A DNA stretch of 64,000 nt, taken from contig JAVDCA010000003.1 of the NCBI GenBank assembly GCA_030848545.1, positions 1 to 64,000 on the forward strand, written 5' to 3'. The position numbers and the translations under genes are program-made. A model generated the notes under the pieces. That model had not been told where the DNA came from. It saw only the letters and a list, made by a program, of their open reading frames with translations, and made no database searches. Positions 19,872-27,078 of this stretch are shown here, piece by piece (positions within the stretch are counted from its first letter, which is position 1; the number at the start of each line of letters is the position of its first letter). This DNA comes from Astrobacterium formosum (GTDB lineage: Bacteria > Pseudomonadota > Alphaproteobacteria > Rhizobiales > Xanthobacteraceae).

Positions 19872-20327
19872 TCACCCGAACCAGGATCCGACCAGCGGCA
19901 GCGAAATGCCGAGCAACTGGACGAACACAATGGCACAAAACGCAATGGTGGCGGCGGTGAGAAGAATGAGCTTTTTCCATTCGGCGCGGAATTTTTCACT
20001 CGCCGACGCGGCGCCGAACATCAGCACCGAGAGTGCGATGACCAGACCGGCCCGCGGCAGCAGATAACCGCAGGCGACGAGCGAGCCGATGACCACCAGG
20101 GCCGGCCTGAGCGCGAAGGCCGGCAGAGCCTCGCGGGCGACGAAGAACGAGCGCACGATCGACACGCCGCCCACCACCATGAGCAGGATCGAGAGCATGC
20201 GCGGGAAGTAACCCGGCCCCATGCGGCTCACGATGCCGAGCGAGTAGCTCTGCGCCATCATGAGCGCGGCAGCCCCGAAGGCGACGAACACCGCGCCGGC
20301 CCAGAAGTCCTTGGTTCCCTTGATCAC
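19872..20327 (-). CDS. tctB: Tripartite tricarboxylate transporter small permease TctB
   Basis: A 151-residue membrane protein with four hydrophobic segments. It has the family opening FWAGAVFVAFGAAALMMAQ and the GPGYFPRML motif typical of TctB. The reading frame begins at a GTG (20327). It forms the transporter membrane core with TctA. The 220-bp gap to the upstream tctC-like gene is filled with a family B repeat. Confidence 0.88.
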   Translation of the reverse strand: MIKGTKDFWAGAVFVAFGAAALMMAQSYSLGIVSRMGPGYFPRMLSILLMVVGGVSIVRSFFVAREALPAFALRPALVVIGSLVACGYLLPRAGLVIALSVLMFGAASASEKFRAEWKKLILLTAATIAFCAIVFVQLLGISLPLVGSWFG

Positions 20328-20402
20328 GGCTGAATTCCTGCGAACGACCTCACGCGGCCTTATGCCAACGGCATTGAACCATGTCCGGCGCCATCATTTG
20401 CG

Positions 20403-20521
20403 GTCATTGCGAGCCACCGGGTCCGCGCGAAGCGCGGCCCGATGACAGGCTCCGCGAAGCAATCCAGTTCTTGCTTTGTGGCCCTGGATCGCTTCGTCGC
20501 TTCGCTCCTCGCAATGACGAG
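20403..20521. repeat. Inverted repeat, family B, expanded copy
   Basis: GTCATTGCGAGCCACCGGG at the left is mirrored by CGCTCCTCGCAATGACGAG at the right. Inside are GAAGCAATCCAG and CTGGATCGCTTCG arms and an extra inverted segment CCGCGCGAAGCGCGG. This copy is longer than the others and sits between tctC and tctB, where it could act as a processing or attenuation hairpin. Confidence 0.75.
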
Positions 20522-20547
20522 CCAAAATCAACGACGCCACGACCTCG

Positions 20548-21531
20548 TCATTCGACCTTGATGTTGGCCGCCTTGACCAGCTTGGTGTAGCGCTCGGTCT
20601 CTTCGCGCAGAAAGGCGGCGAACTCGGCCGCGTTGTTGCCGACCGGCACGGCGCCGAGAGTCGCGAACTTCTTCACGACCTCGGGGTCGCGCACCAGCGC
20701 CGCAACCTCGGTCTGAAGCCGATCGACGATCGCCTTGGGGGTTCCGGCCTTAACCATCAAGCCGTTCCAACTGTCGGCCTCGAAGCCCGGGATCGCATCG
20801 GCGACCGGCGGCATGTCGGGGGCGAGCGGGCTGCGCTTGAGGCTGGCGACGCCGAGCCCGACCAGCTTGCCGGAGCGCATGTTGGGCAGCGCCGTGATGG
20901 CGGTATCGAACATGATGTCGATCTCGCCGCCGAACAGCGCCTGCAGGGCGCGGGCTGAGCCATTGTAGGGCACGTGCAGGACGTCGACGCCGGCCTTGAT
21001 CTTGACTTCCTCGACCGCGAGGCCGCCGGAGGTCACGATCCCGAAGGAGCCGAAATTGATCTTGCCGGGCTCGGCCTTGGCCTTGGCGACGAATTGGGCG
21101 GCAGACTTGATCCCGAACTCGTTCCTCGCCACCAGGAACAACGGGTAGTGCGCCACCTTGCTGACCGGCACCAGATCCTTCGCCGGATCGTAGGTGATCT
21201 TGCCCGCCAGTGTCGACGGCGCGAGCGTGATGGCGGTGGGCGAGCCGAGCAGCAGCGTGTAGCCGTCGGCGGGGGCCTGCACGGCGAGCGAGGCCGCGAG
21301 CGTACCGGCGGCGCCGGGACGGTTGTCGATCACGACCGTGACGCCGAGCCGTTCGCCGAGTTTCTGCGCGACCAGGCGGGCCATCACGTCGGAGGCGCCG
21401 CCGGCCGGGAAGCCGACCAGGAACTTGATGGGTTGTGACGGCCAGTTCTGGGCGCTGGCGCTGGTCGCCGACAACGCGACCGCGAACGTCAACGCGGCCG
21501 CCCGGAGGGCATGGAAGACCCGATTGGACAT
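20548..21531 (-). CDS. tctC: TctC/Bug-family periplasmic tricarboxylate-binding protein
   Basis: A 327-residue periplasmic solute-binding protein of the Bug family. A signal peptide (MSNRVFHALRAAALTFAVAL, cleavage after SASAQ) is followed by the typical NWPSQPIKFLVGFPAGGASD block. The mature protein matches Bug length. The start at 21531 is chosen because it begins the signal peptide; the frame is open further upstream. It feeds the TctAB permease encoded after it. An RraA-like aldolase precedes it in the same operon, which suggests that the imported acid is an aldol-type substrate such as a substituted hydroxy-oxo-dicarboxylate (inference). Confidence 0.9.
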   Translation of the reverse strand: MSNRVFHALRAAALTFAVALSATSASAQNWPSQPIKFLVGFPAGGASDVMARLVAQKLGERLGVTVVIDNRPGAAGTLAASLAVQAPADGYTLLLGSPTAITLAPSTLAGKITYDPAKDLVPVSKVAHYPLFLVARNEFGIKSAAQFVAKAKAEPGKINFGSFGIVTSGGLAVEEVKIKAGVDVLHVPYNGSARALQALFGGEIDIMFDTAITALPNMRSGKLVGLGVASLKRSPLAPDMPPVADAIPGFEADSWNGLMVKAGTPKAIVDRLQTEVAALVRDPEVVKKFATLGAVPVGNNAAEFAAFLREETERYTKLVKAANIKVE

Positions 21532-21592
21532 GAGCACGATCCTTGTTCTCGTGTGCACTGAACCTGCGTATCCGGGGGTCGATGGAAGAGCT

Positions 21593-22345
21593 CTAGAAAT
21601 AGCCGCCCTTGGCGGTGATCTGTTCGACGGTCTCGCCGGCCTCGACCCACGAGAAGATCCGCTTCTCGTTTTCGAGGATGGCCTCGGCGCGTAGCAGCAC
21701 CTCGTAGGCAATCGCGCGCGGGATGACGACGACGCCGTCGATGTCGCCGACCACCACGTCGCCGGGGCGGATGAACACGTTCCCGATCTTGATCGGGATC
21801 TGGTAGTGGGTAATCAGGCAACGGCCGAGGCTGCCGTTGGGGCTGCGATAGCGGTAGAAGACCGGAAAGTCCTTTTCCATAATCTGGTGGGTATCGCGCA
21901 CGCCACCGTCGACGACGGCACCGCGCACGCCCTTGGCATGGACCGTCGCCGTCATCACGCCGCCCCACATGGTGCCTTCAGTATCCCCGGAGGCATCCCA
22001 GCAGACGAGGGTGTTCTTCTGCATCTCGCCGAGCATCTGCGCCCGGTAGGTCAGTTCACCCGAAATCCTGGTGTTGGGGGCGCTCTTCACCGTGAAGGCG
22101 AAACCCGCGACGGTGCGCTCCGGACGCAGCGGCTTGAGATAGCCCGGCAGCGCCTGATCGAGCAGCGCCCATTCGCGCAGGACGTCGCTCAAGGCGCCGC
22201 AATACATGCGCTCGAAGCGGGCGAGCAGTTCGTCGTCTGGCACCGGGAACGAGACCTCGGGAACGACTTCACGAGCTTCGAGAAGCTTTTCGAGATTCAT
22301 CAGCTTGGCTTCACGCTGGAGCAGCGTTTCTCCCTGGTCCGTCAT
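21593..22345 (-). CDS. RraA-like aldolase/decarboxylase (HMG/CHA aldolase family)
   Basis: A 250-residue protein of the RraA-like fold, whose characterised members are class II 4-hydroxy-4-methyl-2-oxoglutarate aldolases and oxaloacetate decarboxylases. The active-site arginine-aspartate pair is in DGGVRDTHQ, and the GDVVVGDIDGVVVIP strand closes the fold. The start at 22345 is preferred over 22390, because the longer start would sit 2 bp from the operator palindrome at 22392-22410 and leave no room for a leader. It heads a tctCBA operon and is divergent from an iclR gene. It probably cleaves a transported acid to pyruvate and a keto product. Confidence 0.85.
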   Translation of the reverse strand: MTDQGETLLQREAKLMNLEKLLEAREVVPEVSFPVPDDELLARFERMYCGALSDVLREWALLDQALPGYLKPLRPERTVAGFAFTVKSAPNTRISGELTYRAQMLGEMQKNTLVCWDASGDTEGTMWGGVMTATVHAKGVRGAVVDGGVRDTHQIMEKDFPVFYRYRSPNGSLGRCLITHYQIPIKIGNVFIRPGDVVVGDIDGVVVIPRAIAYEVLLRAEAILENEKRIFSWVEAGETVEQITAKGGYF

Positions 22346-22391
22346 TGTCGCCTCGAACGCCTTCGTGCTGGGTGTTGACACCGGTCTCACT

Positions 22392-22410
22392 TATGAGACA
22401 TAGTCTCATA
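22392..22410. promoter_or_regulatory. Perfect operator palindrome between RraA-tctCBA and iclR
   Basis: TATGAGAC (22392-22399) and GTCTCATA (22403-22410) are perfect inverted repeats around ATA. It lies 17 bp upstream of the iclR start and 46 bp upstream of the RraA-like start. Position and symmetry point to the site of the adjacent IclR-type regulator, controlling both divergent transcripts. Binding is inferred. Confidence 0.65.
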
Positions 22411-22427
22411 TCTGGTAAACTGTAGTC

Positions 22428-23231
22428 ATGCCCAAAAAGCCACGTCAAGACGTTTCCGCGGTTGAATCGCCGGCGCCCGCCGTCGAGCGCGCCGTACAGC
22501 TCCTGCGCCTGATGGGCGAACGGCCGGGAGGCCTGAGCACGCAAGAACTCGCCGACGTCACCAAGACGCCGCGGGCGACGCTCTACCGCATCCTCAGCGT
22601 GCTGACGTCCCACGGTTTCGTGCAGGAGGCCGAAGATGGCCCGGCGCGCTATCAGCTCGGCCCCGCCGTCGCCAAGCTGGGCCGGCAGGCGCCGCAGCCG
22701 CGCAATTTCGTCGCCCTCGCCCAACCCCTGATGGAGCACCTGGCGCAGACGGTGCGCGAGACCGTCAAGCTCGTCGTCATCGACGGCCTCGATGCCCTGA
22801 CGGTCGCGGTGGTGGATACCGGGCTCGATGCCCGCGTCACCTCGCGGGTGGGAACCCGCATGCCTCTGTATGTCGGCGCTTCGCAACGCCTGCTGCTCGC
22901 CCATGCGGGTACCGACCTGCAATGCCGCGTGCTGGCCATGCCGCTCGCGCCGCGCACGTCCCGCACCATCACGGATCCGCCGCGCCTCATGGCCAGCCTG
23001 CAGCGGCTCTCCCAGGAAAGCACATCCCAGACCCACAGCGAGGGCATCGATGGTGTCGGCGCCGCCGCGGCGCTCGTGCGCGGCGCCCGCGACGCCGTCC
23101 TCGGCGCACTCGCCGTCGTGTACATTCAGCACGGCAAGACCGCCGCGGAACTCAAGACGATCCTGGAAGCGGTCGAAGCGACCGCGCACGAGATCTCGGC
23201 CTGGCAGCTCGAACGGACGCCGCTCCGGTAG
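22428..23231 (+). CDS. IclR-family transcriptional regulator
   Basis: A 267-residue regulator. The N-terminal winged helix spans about residues 14-80 (AVERAVQLLRLMGERPGGLSTQEL and TKTPRATLYRILSVL, quoted in parts). The C-terminal effector-binding domain includes SRVGTRMPLYVGASQRLLLAHA. It is divergent from the RraA-tctCBA operon and almost certainly controls it through the palindrome at 22392-22410. Whether it activates or represses cannot be told. The effector is presumably the imported acid or its breakdown product. Confidence 0.9.
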   Translation: MPKKPRQDVSAVESPAPAVERAVQLLRLMGERPGGLSTQELADVTKTPRATLYRILSVLTSHGFVQEAEDGPARYQLGPAVAKLGRQAPQPRNFVALAQPLMEHLAQTVRETVKLVVIDGLDALTVAVVDTGLDARVTSRVGTRMPLYVGASQRLLLAHAGTDLQCRVLAMPLAPRTSRTITDPPRLMASLQRLSQESTSQTHSEGIDGVGAAAALVRGARDAVLGALAVVYIQHGKTAAELKTILEAVEATAHEISAWQLERTPLR

Positions 23232-23254
23232 GGGCTTCCACGGCCCCTCGTTCG

Positions 23255-23485
23255 GTGGCGAAGGCCGCCGAGCTGCCAGGGCTCTGCAGCCCGGCGCAGC
23301 CGCATCTCGACCTGAAGGAATTCGCTGTGCAGGACATTTCCCATGCCGGCACCGTGGGCCGGGTCTGCGTCGACACCTGCTCGCACTTCTTGCCGGACGA
23401 AGGCCTTCTGGTCGGATCGTTCGGCGGGCGTTTCCTGCTGTGCAGCAGCGAAACCCACCCTCTGCCCTACATGCCGACGCGCCCA
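23255..23485 (+). pseudogene. Remnant of a 3-dehydroquinate synthase II-like gene
   Basis: About 77 codons in one frame, without an appropriate start or stop, encode an internal piece of a DHQ synthase II/aminohydroxybenzoate synthase-type protein. Visible family blocks are HAGTVGRVCVDTCS, DEGLLVGSF and SSETHPLPYMPTRP. In intact members the last block continues directly into FRVNAG. Here homology stops after TRP, at about 23485, where composition turns AT-rich. The rest of the protein on both sides is missing. It begins about 24 bp after the iclR stop. The call comes from recalled family motifs and needs a database comparison, but the run of matches is specific. Confidence 0.68.
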
Positions 23486-23712
23486 GCTTCTATCAAAAAA
23501 ACGAAATGCCGCGCGAATGCGAATATTTGTAAATACAAGTCATATGTCCGCGGGCGCGATCCCGGCCGTATATTCTTGTTGGTTTCGAATAAACCACCTG
23601 CCCATTTGTTGTGAGTGCCGGGTTTGCAACGCTCCTATTTCGTGCCGCCGCTTGACCTTCGGCCGCGTGGCCACGAAAATATTCATCAATCGATGCCTTT
23701 GAAGGATACCCC
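23486..23712. other. AT-rich intergenic stretch upstream of the AraC-type gene
   Basis: Base composition drops sharply from the flanking DNA. TTGTA-AA-TACAA (23527-23538) is a small dyad that could be a regulator site. No gene is recognised. AAGGA (23702-23706) provides the ribosome site for the next gene. Confidence 0.45.
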
Positions 23713-24696
23713 TTGACTGCGATGCCTGCCGGCGGCATCTCCCGCCATGTGCGCCCTGCTCAAATCATCCGTCAAAAGCTCAACACGGTCGAGCAGGCGG
23801 AAGCTTTCTTCGAAAAGCACCATGATCCCTGGACGCTACGGCCGATGGGGCGGACTTTTTCCGCCACGACGACCTTGCTTCAATTGGGCGATCTCCGCGT
23901 CTGGTGTGCTGGGAGCGGGCCCGCGCATGAAATGATACCAATCGCGAGGCCTCCCCGCTGCTTGGTCAATTTCCTGACTGCCGGACGCATGGAAGCGCGT
24001 TTCGGAAACGAGATGGCGATGCTGTCCGAAGGACAGGGCTGGATTCGGGACTCGGGTCGCCTGGAATTCGTTCGAAAGCATCCAGGCCTCCGGATGACGT
24101 CGTTCGACCTCCCTCGCGCACTCCTCGAAGATCATCTGGAGAAGGCGCGCTCACGCGAGGCGTCTCCTCCCTATCAGTACGTTCACACGATCGACGCCAG
24201 GGAAGGCACTGGACGGATACTCGCAAATTTGGTTTCCGTCATCGTCAACGGGCTCGACACCGGCCAGACGCTGTCGTCTTTTTCGTATCCCGCACTGAGT
24301 TTCTCGACTCTCGTCCTCGACCTGCTCGTCCACGGGATCATTCTCGCACAACCCTCGCAAATCCGGACCATCGATTCTCGGACACTCAGACGCGCGATCG
24401 ACTTCATCGAAGGCAATCTGCAGCGGCCGCTCGCAATCGTCGACATCGCCGAAGCCGCCGGTGTAGGTCCGCGGGCACTGCAGTTCGCCTTCCGTCGGGA
24501 ATTCGGATACTCACCGCTGAAATACGCTCGCCGCCGGCGGCTGGCGGCCGTCCATCATGACCTCGTGACGAATACCCGCTCCCTGGGCATCGCTGAAATC
24601 GCCGCCCGGTGGGGGTTCATACATCTCGGCTTGTTTGCACAGCAATACCGCGAAGTCTACGGTGAACGTCCATCCGACACCAAGTGCGTTCTGTAG
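23713..24696 (+). CDS. AraC-family transcriptional regulator
   Basis: A 327-residue regulator. The C-terminal two-HTH AraC domain spans about residues 215-325, with DIAEAAGVGPRALQFAFRRE and FGYSPLKYARRRRL in the first half and IAEIAARWGFIHLGLFAQQY in the second. The N-terminal 200 residues resemble the AraC-binding-like sensory domain. The start is TTG at 23713, since AAGGA is 6 nt from it but 15 nt from the ATG at 23722. No adjacent target operon is evident, so its regulon is unknown. Codon use is less GC-rich than neighbouring genes, consistent with acquisition. Confidence 0.82.
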   Translation: MTAMPAGGISRHVRPAQIIRQKLNTVEQAEAFFEKHHDPWTLRPMGRTFSATTTLLQLGDLRVWCAGSGPAHEMIPIARPPRCLVNFLTAGRMEARFGNEMAMLSEGQGWIRDSGRLEFVRKHPGLRMTSFDLPRALLEDHLEKARSREASPPYQYVHTIDAREGTGRILANLVSVIVNGLDTGQTLSSFSYPALSFSTLVLDLLVHGIILAQPSQIRTIDSRTLRRAIDFIEGNLQRPLAIVDIAEAAGVGPRALQFAFRREFGYSPLKYARRRRLAAVHHDLVTNTRSLGIAEIAARWGFIHLGLFAQQYREVYGERPSDTKCVL

Positions 24697-25923
24697 CGCA
24701 ATCTCGTTTGGCCCCCACCTTCGGCTTCCCCGGCGATCAGAAGTCGGCCGCTCGTGACGTCATCACGCGCCGGATTTCCGGCGTCCGCGTCCGGGCGGCG
24801 CACGCTCTAACGAGTCGGGTCTTACATCGCACGGCAGCACGAGTTGCCTGAACGTTCCGCGAAGAATGGCAAATACGCTGCTCAATCCAATGCTCCGAGC
24901 GCGAACCGATAAGCCTCGGACAAGCCCTGGAGTGAGGCGATATTGGTCGAGCGCTACCGACATTGCCGGGCGCCGCTTCGTGGCAACGCATTTCGGGTCC
25001 GCAAGTGGCCGGCGATGACTATCGACGGACTTCGCAGGATCCGGATCACGGATCAGCAGCTCTCGGCGCCGACCGGCGGCCACCGGCCCGACGCGGCTCA
25101 CGCATATCATCGCAATATCCGATGATGAACGGCATTCGCAGACGAAAGTTGGACATATGACAATCCTGCGTCTCCGCCGCCGTCCGCTTCAACAGACTTC
25201 ACATGTCTTGCGTAAATAGCCGGCAGCACTCCCAAAGCAAAATCATCAGCCTGAAGCCCATGGCAGCACGCCGCACCATGGCAGCACAAGATGTGCCCAA
25301 ACTGTCCGTGGCGGGTGCCCCGACGCATGCCAGAACTTCACCGGCGGGCCGAAACATCATCCACGACCACGCGGAGGTTCAGTGGATTGCACGCCAAACG
25401 ATTCATTTTGGGCGCGACCGCCTATACGTCGTATTTCGAGACCAGTACGATATTTTCCGGCCGAGGATCTTGTGTCTCCTTGCGACACATCAATCGAATT
25501 TTAATATTCGGTAATCCATCGCGCTGCGGCAGCCGTACCTATTACATGTCGCGGCTGTGTGACGTGTTTCTGCCGTGGCCGTGCTTGATGCGTATTCGTC
25601 GGCGCAATCAGAACTAACAGTTCGAACTCAAGGTCACCGCACGATGAAACGCCATCGCCGTCGAGTCCCGCCGCCCGACATCAGCCATTCGTCTCGCGGC
25701 GATCCTGTGTGTAGCGGAGCCCGGACAGCGGTCGCGAACATTTCGTCTGCGATGTCCTGACGGCATTCTCTACAGCACGCATGTTTCTAGTATCACCTTA
25801 GTAGCGTCCCAGTAGCGTTCAGTAAAAAAACCGACACCGCCTTCAGCTCGGCGAGCACATGTTCGCCGGAGCCGGTTGGTTGCCGCCACGCAGAACAAAA
25901 GACCGAACACGGGGACTGTTAAC
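24697..25923. other. Long gene-poor interval upstream of ftcR
   Basis: About 1.2 kb with only short, overlapping frames in all directions and no recognisable protein, tRNA or insertion sequence. Contents seen: a 12-bp direct repeat CCATGGCAGCAC (25258-25269 and 25276-25287), and the AGTAGCGT repeats just upstream of ftcR. Composition is lower in G+C than the flagellar genes. It probably contains the ftcR regulatory region at its right end; the rest may be decayed DNA. Confidence 0.5.
25800..25824 (+). promoter_or_regulatory. Tandem AGTAGCGT repeats upstream of ftcR
   Basis: AGTAGCGT at 25800-25807 is repeated at 25811-25818, an 11-bp period, and AGTA begins again at 25821. OmpR-family regulators bind direct repeats spaced by one helical turn, so this could be an autoregulatory FtcR site, about 100-125 bp before the ftcR start. 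Function is inferred. Confidence 0.4.
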
Positions 25924-26787
25924 ATGTATGTGGTCGTCGACGATCGCCAAAGTGTCTCGGCCAGTTACGCCGCCGGCTTCAATCGTGAAGGCATCGTGTC
26001 CATTGGATTCGGGGCGGCGGACTTCCTGGACTGGCTACAGGTATGCGGCGACGACGACCTCAATGCCACCGAGGCGTTCCTGCTCGGCGAATGCGAGGAC
26101 CAGGTTCTTCTGCCTGAAGTCGTCCGACGGCGATGCACGACACCGATCATCGCGCTTCGGAACATGAGGTCTCTCAAGAACACCCTCGAACTGTTCAGCG
26201 CCGGCGTCGACGACGTCGTCAACGCGCCCGTTCACGTTCGCGAGCTGCTGGCGCGGGTCGCCGCCATACGCCGTCGCACCCACGCGGCCTCCGCCTGCGG
26301 GAAGACGCGTCGCGCCCTGCAGGTCTTCTTCGACGGCCGCGATCCGGAAATCGACGGAACCGCACTCACGCTGCCGCGCCGCGAACTGCGGATCCTCGAA
26401 TACATGGTCGCCCATCAGGGTCGTTGGATCACCAAGACACAGATATTCAATGCGATCTACGGCATCTTCGATGCGAACTTCGACGAAAGCGTCGTCGAAA
26501 GCCACGTCAGCAAATTGCGCAAGAAGCTGAAGACACGGCTCGGCCACGACCCGATCGTCTCCAAGCGTTTCGTGGGCTATCGCCTGGACGCCGGCGCGCT
26601 CGCCGACAGCAGCGACGAGGTCGCAGAGCCCACTTCGCGCCACGATGCACTCACACCCGCCCACGCGGCGGTGCTGACTGATTGGAACGGCAACGCCTCC
26701 CGTTCTTCGGGCCGCCCATATTTGGGGCGAAGTGCGATACGGCTGATTGGCTCCTGCACGCCGGATCGACTCGCCAACTCACCTTGA
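25924..26787 (+). CDS. ftcR: Flagellar master regulator FtcR (Rem-type OmpR-family orphan response regulator)
   Basis: A 287-residue regulator. A receiver-like domain (1-115) opens MYVVVDDRQSVS. An OmpR-type winged helix follows (about 135-225), with TLPRRELRILEYMVAHQGRWITK and FDESVVESHVSKLRKKLK as key blocks. The receiver appears degenerate: the acidic pocket DD is kept, but the expected phospho-acceptor strand reads AFLLGECED without the usual aspartate, and the usual lysine of the TKP-type motif is replaced (NAP). It stands alone on the plus strand at the left end of the flagellar cluster. By family it activates flagellar operons. A tail of about 60 residues after GYRLDA is unusual. Confidence 0.88.
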   Translation: MYVVVDDRQSVSASYAAGFNREGIVSIGFGAADFLDWLQVCGDDDLNATEAFLLGECEDQVLLPEVVRRRCTTPIIALRNMRSLKNTLELFSAGVDDVVNAPVHVRELLARVAAIRRRTHAASACGKTRRALQVFFDGRDPEIDGTALTLPRRELRILEYMVAHQGRWITKTQIFNAIYGIFDANFDESVVESHVSKLRKKLKTRLGHDPIVSKRFVGYRLDAGALADSSDEVAEPTSRHDALTPAHAAVLTDWNGNASRSSGRPYLGRSAIRLIGSCTPDRLANSP

Positions 26788-26856
26788 GGGAGGCTTGGAC
26801 TCCCAGCCCACAAGCAGCCTTATACGGATTCCGCGAGATTGCCTCGGTATCCTCCT

Positions 26857-26897
26857 CGGGTCAGCGCTGCGGCATGCCATGCTGCAGCGCTGACCCG
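26857..26897. other. Long stem-loop between convergent ftcR and the flagellar array
   Basis: CGGGTCAGCGCTGC (26857-26870) and GCAGCGCTGACCCG (26884-26897) form a perfect 14-bp stem with a 13-nt loop that itself contains GGCATGCC. No T-run follows on either side, so it is not a standard intrinsic terminator. Its place between two converging transcripts suits a bidirectional transcript-end or stabilising hairpin. Confidence 0.55.
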
Positions 26898-26923
26898 GGA
26901 CCTCGTTCGGAGCCAGGCCCCGG

Positions 26924-26982
26924 TTACGCGTCTTACGCGTCGCATCATTCGCATAGCGCGTCGAAAACGCGCGTAAACGCGC
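26924..26982. repeat. Short tandem repeats in the ftcR-flagellar convergent gap
   Basis: TTACGCGTC occurs twice in direct contact (26924-26932 and 26933-26941). AAACGCGC occurs twice with a 10-bp period (26965-26972 and 26975-26982). There is no coding frame of note. Function unknown; the helical-turn period would fit a protein-binding site. Confidence 0.5.
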
Positions 26983-27078
26983 CGCGGGCTCATGCTGCGC
27001 CGCGCCCGAGCACGAACCGAACCGATCAACCGGAAACAGTATTAGTGCCGGATTGATGCAGGCCGATCCAACCCGCGT

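Noticed and set aside
24697-25923. Short frames (60-115 codons) in the gap before ftcR as possible genes
   Set aside because: They overlap in several frames, lack ribosome sites and recognisable motifs, and have no consistent codon use.
26857-26897. The hairpin after ftcR as a standard intrinsic terminator
   Set aside because: It has a strong stem but no T-run on either strand, so it is listed only as a stem-loop.
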